A DNA stretch of 53,088 nucleotides from an uncultured Lachnospiraceae bacterium. GTDB taxonomy: Bacteria > Bacillota > Clostridia > Lachnospirales > Lachnospiraceae. The stretch covers positions 1 to 53,088 of the forward strand of contig CAMEDC010000020.1 in assembly GCA_945913255.1 (NCBI GenBank), in the 5' to 3' direction. The notes below the pieces were generated by a model. The model was not told where the DNA came from and did no database searches. It saw only the letters and a list, made by a program, of their open reading frames with translations. Of this stretch, positions 1 through 8,830 are shown one piece after another; the stretch's first letter is position 1, and the number at the start of each line of letters is the position of its first letter. The position numbers and the translations under genes are program-made.

Positions 1-1649
1 GAAACCACATCCTTCAGGCAATTTTTCTCTTTATTCCAGAACTTCTCTCTAAAACTTTTTCTCACAGTTAATGCCATTTTTTCATAGTCCCGTTTATCGG
101 ACAAAGCAGCATTCCCACACATATCTTTGAAATAATCCATAATACACAGCGCATTGTACCAGTAGGCATTGATTTCCACCGGCTTTCCATGTCTCGGTGT
201 GGGCAGAATATCACCCACGCGCACATCCATCCAGGTAACCTGGTCAAATCCCTCTCCTGCATGAATCAGGCCGTCCTCGTCCATGCCGATGCAGAAATCC
301 GTACCTGACATATAGTGCTCTATGATATCCTGCATCACCGGATAAGCTTCTTCTACGAAGCTCCTGTTTTTTGTCCGCACATAGTATTCATACACTGCCA
401 AAATGAACAGCAGCGCCGCATCCACCGTATTGTAGCGGGGTTCCTGCTTTCCCTCGGGAAACAGATTGGGCATCAGGCCATCTCTGCAATACATCATGAA
501 GGTTCTCAAAATGCTCTCTGCTGTCTCAAACTGCCCGGCCGACAGACAACATCCGGTCAGAGAAATCATGGTATCCCGACCCCAGTCCTCAAAGAAAGGG
601 AAACCTGCCAGAATCGTCTTTTTGCCGGTGGATGCCCGTTCAGAAATAAACTGATTGGCTGCCAGTACAAGTGCCTGAGCCGTTTCGTCTTTCAAGCCCG
701 CACACGCAAGCAGAGCCCGCCTGTTTTCTACCAGAGTTGTTTCAATCTGATCTAAAACAAGGCTACGTTCCACAGGTTTCGTGCTGTAAACGGCGCTGCA
801 CCGCCGTTTTTCGCCCGGTGCCACCCGAAATACCAGTTCATGATTGGCTGCCGCTGCGCCGCTGTCCGCTCTGCCGTTGCAGACATCATAATCGTAATAT
901 AAATTATCGCAATACTTCACGGGAATCTTTACAAATTCCCCATCCGTCCTGCAATACAGGCTTCTTCCCGCGGACTGTATCGTACCGCCTGACAAACTAC
1001 ATTCTTCAAGACCATACTTCTTTTCCGCTGTCTCTTTCTCCTGATTTTCATTCGCACTGCACTGCGCTTCCGATGTCTCACATTTCCGGTTTGCGGAATA
1101 CACTTCCGATGCCACAAACTCCATGCTTTCGGGAAGCATTTCGGTCACCGCAAACGCCTGACTCGCAGTAAGCTTCTCTCCCTTGGGCACAAACTCCATC
1201 CATGGAATTACCCGAAAAGTAATATCCTGTTCCGAACGGTTCTCTATCTCATAAGAAATACCCACCGTGTTTTCACCCGGCATCAGCAGAAGCTTCTTCT
1301 TAAGCTCCACGCCCTCCACCTGGTAACTCCACTGTGGGTAATGCTCAAAGGAAAAGTAAGTCTGGTAACGATACCCGGCTTCCTCCGTACCATCCGTAAA
1401 TCTCTGACTGGAAATGTGAACTTCCCGCTTTCCCAATACCAGAATTTCTTCCAGACGGTGAATCATATTGCAGCGATGATTCGGCGCTTCCTCTTTTTCA
1501 CAGCTCATGAGTACCGCCTGATCATTTCTGTTGCAGGAGCCGGTCATGGAAAGGGCGGAAAAACCGCCCAGTCCATTTGTCATCAGATAACAGTTTTCTT
1601 CTCCTCGCTCCAGCGTCTTAAAATCCTGTTTTCCATAGATAAACTCCAT
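1..1649 (-). CDS. Glycogen debranching enzyme (amylo-alpha-1,6-glucosidase, GH133-like), 3' end outside window
   Basis: The frame stays open from an ATG at 1649 to the window edge (549 codons), so the C-terminus is missing. The product resembles bacterial amylo-alpha-1,6-glucosidase: the N-terminus carries GEENCYLMTNGLGGFS, and a later segment carries FFEDWGRDTMISLTG, the signature of the (alpha/alpha)6 catalytic barrel. It should hydrolyse alpha-1,6 branch points of glycogen or maltodextrins in the cytoplasm; no signal peptide is seen. The start has an AAGGA Shine-Dalgarno a few bases upstream and lies 67 nt inside the 3' end of the pullulanase gene, which suggests coupled translation. It is the last visible gene of the alpha-glucan block. 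Family assignment is strong; substrate preference is inferred. Confidence 0.85.
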   Translation of the reverse strand, partial: MEFIYGKQDFKTLERGEENCYLMTNGLGGFSALSMTGSCNRNDQAVLMSCEKEEAPNHRCNMIHRLEEILVLGKREVHISSQRFTDGTEEAGYRYQTYFSFEHYPQWSYQVEGVELKKKLLLMPGENTVGISYEIENRSEQDITFRVIPWMEFVPKGEKLTASQAFAVTEMLPESMEFVASEVYSANRKCETSEAQCSANENQEKETAEKKYGLEECSLSGGTIQSAGRSLYCRTDGEFVKIPVKYCDNLYYDYDVCNGRADSGAAAANHELVFRVAPGEKRRCSAVYSTKPVERSLVLDQIETTLVENRRALLACAGLKDETAQALVLAANQFISERASTGKKTILAGFPFFEDWGRDTMISLTGCCLSAGQFETAESILRTFMMYCRDGLMPNLFPEGKQEPRYNTVDAALLFILAVYEYYVRTKNRSFVEEAYPVMQDIIEHYMSGTDFCIGMDEDGLIHAGEGFDQVTWMDVRVGDILPTPRHGKPVEINAYWYNALCIMDYFKDMCGNAALSDKRDYEKMALTVRKSFREKFWNKEKNCLKDVV

Positions 1650-3649
1650 AATGTCTTCCTTGTCCTTTTTCCGAGAATCATACCGCTTTCCGCGGGTATT
1701 GAAACTGTTCCCTCTACCAGATGGCGGCAATCTGCCTCTTTATCATCTGCAAGGATTTCCCATCCTTCCGGATCCCTGTCTGCCTCCATCGGAAGCGATA
1801 CTTCAAAATCCATATCCGAGGCATTGTAGATGATATAAAGGGTATCCCAAGTGTCATTTCCCTCTCCCGACCTGTTATCAATCAGGAAAGAAACCGTCTT
1901 CTCCCTGTGCACTGTCTTGCCGCTGATACGCTCAGATGCAGAAGCACTCTTATCGTACAGGCCCGGCAGCTTCTTTCTGAGAGAAATCAGGCCTTTATAG
2001 TACTCTACCAGTTCGCTGAACTTCTCTGTCTGTTTCCACCGCAGCATATTCACTTCCGGTTCTGAACGAAAGCTGTTGTCATCCCCGAACTTGGTACGTC
2101 CGAATTCCTCTCCGGCCTGCATGAAAACGTGCCCCTGACAGGTAAAATAGATAAATGCTGCCAGCTTGTTTGCCGCCAATATTTCCGGATAGGGCTCAAG
2201 ATATGCCTCTTCATCGACCATTTCTTCTTTCCGCATGGTAAGCAGCAGCTTATCCCAAAGCGTAAAATTGTCATGGGCAGATACATAGTTCACAATCTGA
2301 TTACACGTCTTCGGGCGGAAGCCGTCCACATTATCACACCACCCGGACACCGCATCCAGAATCTTCTCTTCCAACTCTCTTCCGCCGTTGACAAAACCGG
2401 GAACCTTCGGATAAAACACATCTCCTTTAATCACATCCCTGGTATCATCGCTGAACACGGCAATATTCTCATCCAAAAAGTCAATATTATCCTTCAGTGC
2501 CGCATGAGTGTCCTCCTCCATGGGAGATTCCTTCGCACGCCAAGGCTCTCCATACAGCAGCTTTTCGCCTGTACCATATACATCATCCAGTTCCCTGCGA
2601 ATTCGATTCATCAGTTCCGTCGTCAATAGTCCCATCAGATCAAAACGGAAACCGTCGATATGGTATTCTTTTGCCCAGTACAGGACAGAATTCACGATAT
2701 AGTTATCCACCATAGCTCTTCCGACTGCGAGATCACTTCCACAGGCAGAACCATCAGACAGGCTTCCATCCGGAAATCTTCTGCAAAAATACCCCGGGGC
2801 TGTTCGCTCCAACCAGGATTCCGCCTCATGGGTGTGATTATAGACCACATCCATCACCACGCGGATTCCTGCCTGATGCAGTGCCTGCACCATCTCCTTG
2901 AATTCACGGATACGCACGGAACCGTTCTTTGCATCCGTGGCAAAGGAACCTTCCGGAACATTGTAGTTCACCGGGTCATAGCCCCAGTTAAACTGCCCTT
3001 CGGCTCCCGCTTCATCCAGCCAGCCAAAATCAAAACAGGGCAAAAGATGCACATGGGTTATCCCCAGCTGCTGCAGGTAGCCCACGCAGACCGGCTGTCC
3101 GCCATTCTCATCCTTTACGGTAAACGCCTTATATTTTCCTCTGTACGCTTCCGGCACCCTGCTGTCCGCATCATAGGAAAAATCCTTGATGTGCAATTCA
3201 TAAATCACATTCTCCACAGGCTTCTCCGGCGCAGAATCCAGGACAAACCCTTCCGGATTTGTCCTGCCAGATTCCACCACCATACTTCTCTGACCGTTAC
3301 AACAGCAGCCATGTGCATAGGGATCTGCGGTTCTCACAGTCGTTCCCTTCGTATAAATCAGGTAATCATAATAAACCCCATGCAGATTTTCCGAAAGTTC
3401 CAGAGACCAAACACCCTTTTCAGCAGCATTCAGTGCAAACTTTCGTTCACACTCCCGCAAGGTATCCTCCACTGTTATTTCCATACGGCATCCGCCATCT
3501 GTGTAAAGACACAATTCAACCCGGTCTGCAAAGGGAGCCCAGATTTTAAACATAGTTCTCTCCCCGGTACAAAATGCGCCCAGGTCGCTTCCATCGTATG
3601 CATACTCTTTATCAAATTCCCTTGTGTATTGAAACGTACTTTTTTTCAC
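1583..3649 (-). CDS. pulA: Type I pullulanase (GH13_14)
   Basis: About 688 aa from a GTG start. I chose GTG at 3649 because an AAAGGAG ribosome site lies about 9 nt upstream, while the more distal in-frame ATG at 3703 has none. The N-terminal ~110 residues resemble CBM48. The type I pullulanase signature FNWGYDP is at residues 220-226, GH13 region I (DVVYNH) at 267-272, the nucleophile in DGFRFD is D337, and the acid/base in YGEPW is E368; a VSAHDN motif follows. It hydrolyses alpha-1,6 linkages in pullulan and branched maltodextrins. There is no signal peptide, so it acts on imported oligosaccharides. Its 3' end overlaps the debranching gene, and a terminator after malG separates it from the importer genes. 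Confidence 0.93.
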   Translation of the reverse strand: MKKSTFQYTREFDKEYAYDGSDLGAFCTGERTMFKIWAPFADRVELCLYTDGGCRMEITVEDTLRECERKFALNAAEKGVWSLELSENLHGVYYDYLIYTKGTTVRTADPYAHGCCCNGQRSMVVESGRTNPEGFVLDSAPEKPVENVIYELHIKDFSYDADSRVPEAYRGKYKAFTVKDENGGQPVCVGYLQQLGITHVHLLPCFDFGWLDEAGAEGQFNWGYDPVNYNVPEGSFATDAKNGSVRIREFKEMVQALHQAGIRVVMDVVYNHTHEAESWLERTAPGYFCRRFPDGSLSDGSACGSDLAVGRAMVDNYIVNSVLYWAKEYHIDGFRFDLMGLLTTELMNRIRRELDDVYGTGEKLLYGEPWRAKESPMEEDTHAALKDNIDFLDENIAVFSDDTRDVIKGDVFYPKVPGFVNGGRELEEKILDAVSGWCDNVDGFRPKTCNQIVNYVSAHDNFTLWDKLLLTMRKEEMVDEEAYLEPYPEILAANKLAAFIYFTCQGHVFMQAGEEFGRTKFGDDNSFRSEPEVNMLRWKQTEKFSELVEYYKGLISLRKKLPGLYDKSASASERISGKTVHREKTVSFLIDNRSGEGNDTWDTLYIIYNASDMDFEVSLPMEADRDPEGWEILADDKEADCRHLVEGTVSIPAESGMILGKRTRKTLWSLSMENRILRRWSEEKKTVI

Positions 3650-3700
3650 CGTTATTCGTCTCCTTTGGACGATTTTTTCAGAAATTACTTGATTTTTGGG

Positions 3701-3744
3701 CAAAAAACAACCGCTGCAAAATAAACACCGTTATTCCGCAGCGG
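3701..3744 (-). terminator. Intrinsic terminator after malG
   Basis: On the minus strand, CCGCTGC (3744-3738) pairs with GCAGCGG (3717-3711), and the inner bases extend the stem to about 15 bp with one bulge. It is followed by TTGTTTTTTG. It should end or attenuate the malEFG transcript before pulA. A weak promoter (TTGTTT, 17 bp, TAATTT) overlaps its tail and could restart transcription for pulA. Confidence 0.7.
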
Positions 3745-3799
3745 CCTTTTAAAGCCGAGCGACAAAAATGCCGAAATCCGATATCGCCGTGCGTATCTT

Positions 3800-4651
3800 C
3801 TAACCCTTGACTGCTCCCGATACACCTTCCACATAGCATCTCTGCGTCAGCAGAAACAGGATGGAAATCGGTATGGAAATCAGGACACAGCCTGCATAGA
3901 ACTGCGTATAGAAGGTTTCCACATATTCCTTCTCAAGCATGGTCCACAGTCCTATTGCAATGGTGTAGTACTTGGTATCCTGTCCCATGATAACCTTTGC
4001 AAAAATGTAATCCACCCAGGGACCCATAAAGGTTGTAATCAGAGTATAAGTAATAATCGGCTTAGACAGCGGTATTGTAATCTTGGTAAAGGTATCCCAC
4101 TTGGTTGCTCCGTCAATATAAGCTGCTTCATCGATGGTTCTGGGAATGGTATCAAAAAATCCCTTCGCCATATAAAAACCAAGACCCGCGCCTCCCGAAT
4201 ATACCATAATCAGTGCTATCTGTTTTAACAGACCTGTCTCCAGCATACCCAATCCTTTTAAAATATAATATATCGCAATCATGGACATAAAGCCCGGGAA
4301 CATTCCCAGAATCAATGCGATGTTCATAAAAGGCTTACGCATTTTGAAGCGAAGACGGCTCATGCAATAGGATACGCACAGCACGAAAAAGGCAGCTATG
4401 ACAGTACTGATCAACGCAATAATCAGCGTATTGAGAAACCATCTTCCAAAGTTAATCTGACTGGTAGGCTGGAACAGATTTTTGTAGTTGTCCAGTGTAA
4501 ACCCTCTGGGCCAGATATAACTCTTGTAGGAACCACTCTCCTTACGGAAGGAGGTCAGAATAACGTAAAATATAGGCAGCACCCAGATGATACTGAGCAC
4601 AGCAAGCAATATATGACATAATGTATTTACAATAGCTCTTTTTGCTTTCAT
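3800..4651 (-). CDS. malG: Maltose/maltodextrin ABC transporter permease MalG
   Basis: A 283 aa CUT1-family inner-membrane permease. About six hydrophobic helices are visible, starting at residue ~12. The EAA loop that contacts the ATPase reads DEAAYIDGATKWDTF and is followed by the usual ITIPLSKP. It pairs with MalF to form the membrane channel and takes substrate from MalE. The ATG overlaps the malF stop codon by one base (TAATG), so the two are translationally coupled. The assignment to maltodextrin rather than another sugar rests on the EAA-loop type and the neighbouring pullulanase, debranching enzyme and GH13 glucosidase. No malK gene lies in this operon. Confidence 0.9.
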   Translation of the reverse strand: MKAKRAIVNTLCHILLAVLSIIWVLPIFYVILTSFRKESGSYKSYIWPRGFTLDNYKNLFQPTSQINFGRWFLNTLIIALISTVIAAFFVLCVSYCMSRLRFKMRKPFMNIALILGMFPGFMSMIAIYYILKGLGMLETGLLKQIALIMVYSGGAGLGFYMAKGFFDTIPRTIDEAAYIDGATKWDTFTKITIPLSKPIITYTLITTFMGPWVDYIFAKVIMGQDTKYYTIAIGLWTMLEKEYVETFYTQFYAGCVLISIPISILFLLTQRCYVEGVSGAVKG

Positions 4652-6051
4652 TATTGGAATGCCCCCTCATCTTTGTAGGAACCGGTGCGCCGGTAGGTCA
4701 ACAGTGACAAAGTAGCCAGAATAATGAATACCAGAATACCGATAACCGCACCCAGGTTGTAATCCTTCTGGGTAATAGTCAGGCGGTACAGCCAGGTAAC
4801 CAGCAAATCCGTTTTACCTGCATAGTAGTAATCCATGGTATCGGGACCACCGCCGGACAACAGGAAAATTACGTTGAAGTTATTGATGTTTCCGGTAAAG
4901 GAGGTAATCAGGTTGGGCGTCATGACAAACAGCATATAAGGCAATGTAATTTTCCTGAAAATAATGGGTGCCGTTGCACCGTCTATCTTTGCCGCCTCGT
5001 ACAGCTCCGCGGGAATATTCTGCAAAATACCTGTGGTCGACAACATGGTGTACGGAACACCAATCCAGATATTGATCAGAATGATTGTAATCTTTGCCAG
5101 CGTCGGATCCGTAAAAAAGGGCACCGACTCCGTCATGCCGATTACACCAAGATGCCGCAAAATGACATTTACGGGACCGTTTGCATTAAAGATGGTTCTC
5201 ATGCTCAGCAGGGATACAAACTGGGGGATGGCAATGGAAAGTACAAACATAAATCTCCAGAACCCTTTGAACTTCGTTCCCTTGCGGTTAATCAAAAGAG
5301 CAAGCAGCATACCCAGAAGAAAACAGCTGAAGGTTGCAAACACAGCCCAGATCAGTGTCCACTGCAAAACGGGCCAGAAGGTGGCTGCCAGCTTACTGCC
5401 GGATGCCAGCATCGCCTTAAAATTATCTAAACCAACCCAGGTAAACAAATTTCCGGGCGGCTGATGTTCGTGGTCATAGCTGGTGAACGCAATCAAAATC
5501 ATGAACACCAGAGGAATAATCGTGAAGATTAAAATGCCAAGTATCGGAAAAGCCAGCATTACCGTATGAAGGTTCTCTTCACAAACGGAACGTAAATCAT
5601 CCATAAAAGTGGGAATATGCATTCCCTTTTCTTTTCGTACCTGCGTGCAGTATGCACTCTTCATGGACATACATGCCGCAAACACAGCAGCCAATGTCAG
5701 TACGATGGTAATAACACCATACAGCAGGAACAGCATGGAATTGTCACCTGCCGCGTACTCATAAATACCCAGTGACTCATTGTAAACCTTTGTCTGTTCC
5801 ACGGTACCCAGTGTTGTCATATTGACAAGTGACTTTGCACCAAAGGAAATCATATACCAAATATAAGCGGCTTCAATTGCCAGGAAAACAATTCCACGGA
5901 CGAACTGTTTGCCTGCAAGATTGCCAAGTCCGAATATGATTAAGGAAAGTCTGGTCAGAACATTTCCTTTTTTCAGAGCCTCGCCCACAGATGCATCACT
6001 GGGTCTGCGGTGAGGTGTTTGTACTTTGGTTTTTTTCTGAAACAGTCCCAT
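4651..6051 (-). CDS. malF: Maltose/maltodextrin ABC transporter permease MalF with N-terminal membrane extension
   Basis: A 466 aa CUT1 permease. The C-terminal ~290 residues form the canonical MalF core with EAA loop YEAAKIDGATAPIIF. The first ~150 residues are an addition: a basic cytoplasmic start, a hydrophobic pair around residues 30-70, a short exposed loop with Lys/Tyr/Glu, and another helix around 105-130, before the core begins near residue 165. Enteric MalF also has extra N-terminal helices but of different sequence. A strong AGGAGG lies upstream of the ATG. Its 3' end overlaps malG. Substrate inference is from the gene neighbourhood. Confidence 0.9.
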   Translation of the reverse strand: MGLFQKKTKVQTPHRRPSDASVGEALKKGNVLTRLSLIIFGLGNLAGKQFVRGIVFLAIEAAYIWYMISFGAKSLVNMTTLGTVEQTKVYNESLGIYEYAAGDNSMLFLLYGVITIVLTLAAVFAACMSMKSAYCTQVRKEKGMHIPTFMDDLRSVCEENLHTVMLAFPILGILIFTIIPLVFMILIAFTSYDHEHQPPGNLFTWVGLDNFKAMLASGSKLAATFWPVLQWTLIWAVFATFSCFLLGMLLALLINRKGTKFKGFWRFMFVLSIAIPQFVSLLSMRTIFNANGPVNVILRHLGVIGMTESVPFFTDPTLAKITIILINIWIGVPYTMLSTTGILQNIPAELYEAAKIDGATAPIIFRKITLPYMLFVMTPNLITSFTGNINNFNVIFLLSGGGPDTMDYYYAGKTDLLVTWLYRLTITQKDYNLGAVIGILVFIILATLSLLTYRRTGSYKDEGAFQ

Positions 6052-6079
6052 GGGAACCTCCTCATAATTTTAGAAGAAA

Positions 6080-6109
6080 GGATAAGAAAACCCTAAGGCT
6101 TTCTTACCC
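6080..6109 (-). other. Intercistronic hairpin between malE and malF
   Basis: On the minus-strand RNA, a 13-bp stem with three G-U pairs (bases 6109-6097 with 6092-6080) closes a 4-base loop. Downstream sequence is only mildly U-rich. It lies in the 97-nt gap between the binding-protein gene and the permease genes, a position where partial terminators or mRNA-stabilising hairpins are known to raise binding protein over permease. Confidence 0.6.
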
Positions 6110-6148
6110 CTATTCTATCATAAAAGTTTCAAATCATATACGGATGAT

Positions 6149-7438
6149 TTATTCAGCAGTCATGGATGCAACAAAGGTATCCAGCTTTTCCTGAACATTG
6201 CCTTTGTTCAGCTCACCGCTTCTGATTTCGGTGGGAATTGTATTTGCATAGGTCCAGTATCTGGTAGAGAAGGTGGTGTGTGTAGGCTGCATAACACTTG
6301 CTTCACTAGCTTCCTTAGCGATAACCGCTGACATAGGATCGGAAGTTACCGCATCAATGGATGCTGCTGCAACGTTAGCAGGAACCTGTGCGGACTTCTC
6401 ATAACGAAGGATCTGGTTCTCCTCATTGCCAAGGAAGGTAGCGAAAGCAACTGCTGCTGCCATGTTCTTGGAGTGAGCGTTTACACCGATTGCCTTGGAG
6501 CTGTAGAAGCTCTTCAGCTGGTAATCATTTCCGTCGGGATTGAAGGTAGGGAGGATAGCCATGCCCAGGTCATCACCCAGTGCCTCGCTGTAGGTCGGGA
6601 AGTTCCATGCACCGTCAAACCAAACACCGAGTCTGTGGTCTGCAATCAGCTCGGATACAGCAATCTCACCGTCATATGCGCATTTGGGATTGTTAATCAG
6701 ATCAATCAGGTAATTGGTAACTGCAACACCTGTCTCGCTGTTCCAGTCACAGCCTACGGAAAGGTCATTGCCTTCCGGTCCGAATACATTTAGGCCTGCA
6801 CCGTAGTAGTAAGCACCCAGCTTCCAGCCGCCTGCGGACTCGAAGTAATAATTGTAAACATTGTCTGCAGTTTCCTTTGCCATAATCTTCTCAAGAGAAG
6901 TAACATCATCCTCACTCATGATGGTCTTATCATAATACATGAAGAAGGTATTGTGGGTATAGGGAATTGCGTAGGTTTCATCTCCTACCATAACGGTTGC
7001 CTGAACGGAATCTGTAATTTCTTCCTTCACCATCTTCTCTGCCTCGCCACCCAGCTGAGCAATTGCACCGGCGTCAACCATCTCCAGCAGCTGGTCGGAT
7101 GCGAACATAAATACGTCTGCGCCTGCATCCACATCCTTCAGAAGTTCTGTCTTACAGTTATCATCACCGACAATCTCAGTTGTCCAGGTAATGTTCCACT
7201 CAGGATGCGCTGCAGCGAATGCTGTCTGCTGTTCTTCCATGATACCGGTATCTACCTGGTTCTGTGCACACCATACCTTGAGGGCAACATCTGTTACCTC
7301 TGCAGGAGTCTCCGTCTTGGATTCCTCGGAGCTTGCTGCCGGAGCCTTGCTCTCTGCCGGAGCCTCGCTGCTGCCGCAGCCTGCCATTGCTGCAACCATA
7401 GCAGTTGCCATTAACATAGCGATTACTTTTTTCTTCAT
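6149..7438 (-). CDS. malE: Maltose/maltodextrin-binding lipoprotein
   Basis: A 429 aa extracellular solute-binding protein of family 1. The N-terminus is a lipoprotein signal, a basic MKKK start and hydrophobic stretch ending in MAGC, so Cys20 should be lipidated and anchor the protein outside the membrane. A Ser/Glu/Ala-rich linker follows to about residue 48. The mature part has MalE-like features, including an early VWCAQNQ strand and aromatic positions in the C-terminal lobe. AGGGAGG precedes the ATG. It is first in the malEFG operon, behind a promoter at 7511-7539. The substrate is inferred to be maltodextrin from the adjacent glycosidases. Confidence 0.9.
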   Translation of the reverse strand: MKKKVIAMLMATAMVAAMAGCGSSEAPAESKAPAASSEESKTETPAEVTDVALKVWCAQNQVDTGIMEEQQTAFAAAHPEWNITWTTEIVGDDNCKTELLKDVDAGADVFMFASDQLLEMVDAGAIAQLGGEAEKMVKEEITDSVQATVMVGDETYAIPYTHNTFFMYYDKTIMSEDDVTSLEKIMAKETADNVYNYYFESAGGWKLGAYYYGAGLNVFGPEGNDLSVGCDWNSETGVAVTNYLIDLINNPKCAYDGEIAVSELIADHRLGVWFDGAWNFPTYSEALGDDLGMAILPTFNPDGNDYQLKSFYSSKAIGVNAHSKNMAAAVAFATFLGNEENQILRYEKSAQVPANVAAASIDAVTSDPMSAVIAKEASEASVMQPTHTTFSTRYWTYANTIPTEIRSGELNKGNVQEKLDTFVASMTAE

Positions 7439-7510
7439 TTTGAAATTTCCTCCCTAAAATTCTTTCGGTCAAAATGTTGTTTTGCAAATATTATTTTGCT
7501 TTGCACGGTC

Positions 7511-7539
7511 ATACTAGCATGGCAAAGTTTCGTAGTCAA
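7511..7539 (-). promoter_or_regulatory. SigmaA promoter of malEFG
   Basis: The minus strand reads TTGACT (7539-7534), a 17-bp spacer, then TAGTAT (7516-7511). An inverted repeat GTGCA-N6-TGCAC lies directly upstream of the -35 box, and a wider TGCAAA...TTTGCA pair lies between the start site and malE. Both are possible operators for the adjacent LacI-type regulator. Confidence 0.75.
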
Positions 7540-7607
7540 GTGCATTTTTGTGCACCATTTACATTATTGGAGCTCATTTCCATCATATTTGTGCACATTG
7601 TACTTAT

Positions 7608-7639
7608 TTTCGAATCTTTTTGTTTAATTAGTTTCGAAA
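7608..7639. promoter_or_regulatory. Paired TTTCGAA palindromes in the malE-lacI intergenic region
   Basis: TTTCGAA lies at 7608-7614, and the perfect palindrome GTTTCGAAAC lies at 7631-7640. Their CG centres are 24 bp apart, about 70-100 bp upstream of the malE promoter. The same core occurs twice upstream of the GH13 glucosidase gene, so this may be a shared operator. Confidence 0.45.
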
Positions 7640-7645
7640 CATTTA

Positions 7646-7659
7646 AGAAAGCGTTTTCG
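7646..7659. promoter_or_regulatory. Candidate catabolite-responsive element (cre)
   Basis: AGAAAGCGTTTTCG resembles the CcpA cre consensus with a central CG and flanking A-rich and T-rich arms. It lies between the divergent malE and lacI promoters, where carbon catabolite control would be expected. This is a sequence match only. Confidence 0.4.
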
Positions 7660-7743
7660 TTGATTTTCTTTTCAAAACAGCACAAATCAGGCATTCTTCC
7701 TCTTTTTTCAGTATTCCCATTTTTCCCAAGTTTAGTGATTTTC

Positions 7744-7772
7744 TTGTTTTTTTTATTTTCACTTGGTATAAT
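7744..7772 (+). promoter_or_regulatory. Promoter of the LacI-family regulator gene
   Basis: TTGTTT (7744-7749), a 17-bp spacer and TATAAT (7767-7772) lie about 55 bp upstream of the regulator start codon. Confidence 0.65.
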
Positions 7773-7827
7773 AAGCATAGTTTTTTTGGTCAAATTGATG
7801 ATTTTTTTGAAAGGGATTTCAAAAGCT

Positions 7828-8823
7828 ATGGCAACTATCAATGACATTGCAGCAAGGCTGGGCATCTCCAAAAGCACTGTCTCCAAAGGCCTGAATAATG
7901 CTACCGACATCAGCGATGAAATGCGGAAGAAAATATTGGAGACTGCCGTAGAAATGGGTTATACCAACAAGCGAATGATGAACCGAGAAAAAAAGCTCTG
8001 CATCCTGATTGAAAATATGGATTACAATACCCCCAACCAGTTCGGGCACGACATTATCCTCGGCTTCAAACAGATGGCAGAGCCGGATGGCTGGGTTGTG
8101 GATATTGTTCCGATTGACAAAGACTTCCAGCGTTCCATCCCTTATGGAGTCTTTATGATTCAGAATGGCTATCAGGGGGCTTTTATTCTGGGCTTCTCCC
8201 TGATTGACCCCTGGATGGCGGAATTTAAGGCAAGCAAGGTTCCCGCCGTTCTCTATGACAACTATATCGGCAGCAATCCCAGAATCGCTTCTGTAGGCTG
8301 TGACAGTCAGGAAGGCTTTGATCAGGCCGTAAAACATCTGATTCATCTCGGTCACAAAAAAATAGGACTCATATCCGGTCCCCTGGAATCTTATATCACA
8401 AAGGCCAGATATAACTCCTATTTAAATGCATTGTCAAAATACGGTCTGGAAATCAACGAAGACTATATCGGACTGGGATACTATATCTCCGATTCCACAA
8501 AAGACCACGTCCAGCGCATGTACGACCTGGGCATTACCGCCATTATCTGCTCCCATGACATTCGGGCAATTTCCGCAATGACGGAATGTATGGACAGAGG
8601 CTTGCGCATTCCGGAGGATCTAAGTATCATCGGCTTCGATGACCTACCCATGACAGCTTATACGGAACCGCCCCTGACAACCGTCAGACAGGATCGCCCT
8701 GCACTCGGCAAGGCCGGCTATTACGCCATGACATGCCTGCTGAACGATTTGCCCATCAGTTCCATCACACTCCGGGCTCCTTTGATCGTCCGCGGTTCCA
8801 CAGGACCTGCGAGAAAAGTGTAA
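7828..8823 (+). CDS. LacI-family transcriptional regulator of the maltodextrin locus
   Basis: About 331 aa from the ATG at 7828; an AAAGGGA site lies 12 nt upstream. Residues 1-25 form the LacI helix-turn-helix (TINDIAARLGISKSTVSKGLNN), followed by a hinge and a periplasmic-binding-protein-like sensor domain (residues ~60-325) containing the usual VGCDSQEGF and IIGFDDLPM segments. It probably binds operators in the malE-lacI gap and near the GH13 glucosidase and responds to a maltodextrin or its derivative. It is divergent from malE and convergent with the glucosidase gene, whose stop lies only 7 nt beyond. It is analogous to MalR, but I cannot show orthology. Confidence 0.88.
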   Translation: MATINDIAARLGISKSTVSKGLNNATDISDEMRKKILETAVEMGYTNKRMMNREKKLCILIENMDYNTPNQFGHDIILGFKQMAEPDGWVVDIVPIDKDFQRSIPYGVFMIQNGYQGAFILGFSLIDPWMAEFKASKVPAVLYDNYIGSNPRIASVGCDSQEGFDQAVKHLIHLGHKKIGLISGPLESYITKARYNSYLNALSKYGLEINEDYIGLGYYISDSTKDHVQRMYDLGITAIICSHDIRAISAMTECMDRGLRIPEDLSIIGFDDLPMTAYTEPPLTTVRQDRPALGKAGYYAMTCLLNDLPISSITLRAPLIVRGSTGPARKV

Positions 8824-8830
8824 GCGTAAA

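Noticed and set aside
2660..3724. 354-codon plus-strand ORF
   Set aside because: It is antisense to the pullulanase gene, has no ribosome site or recognisable family, and its composition is that of a complement frame.
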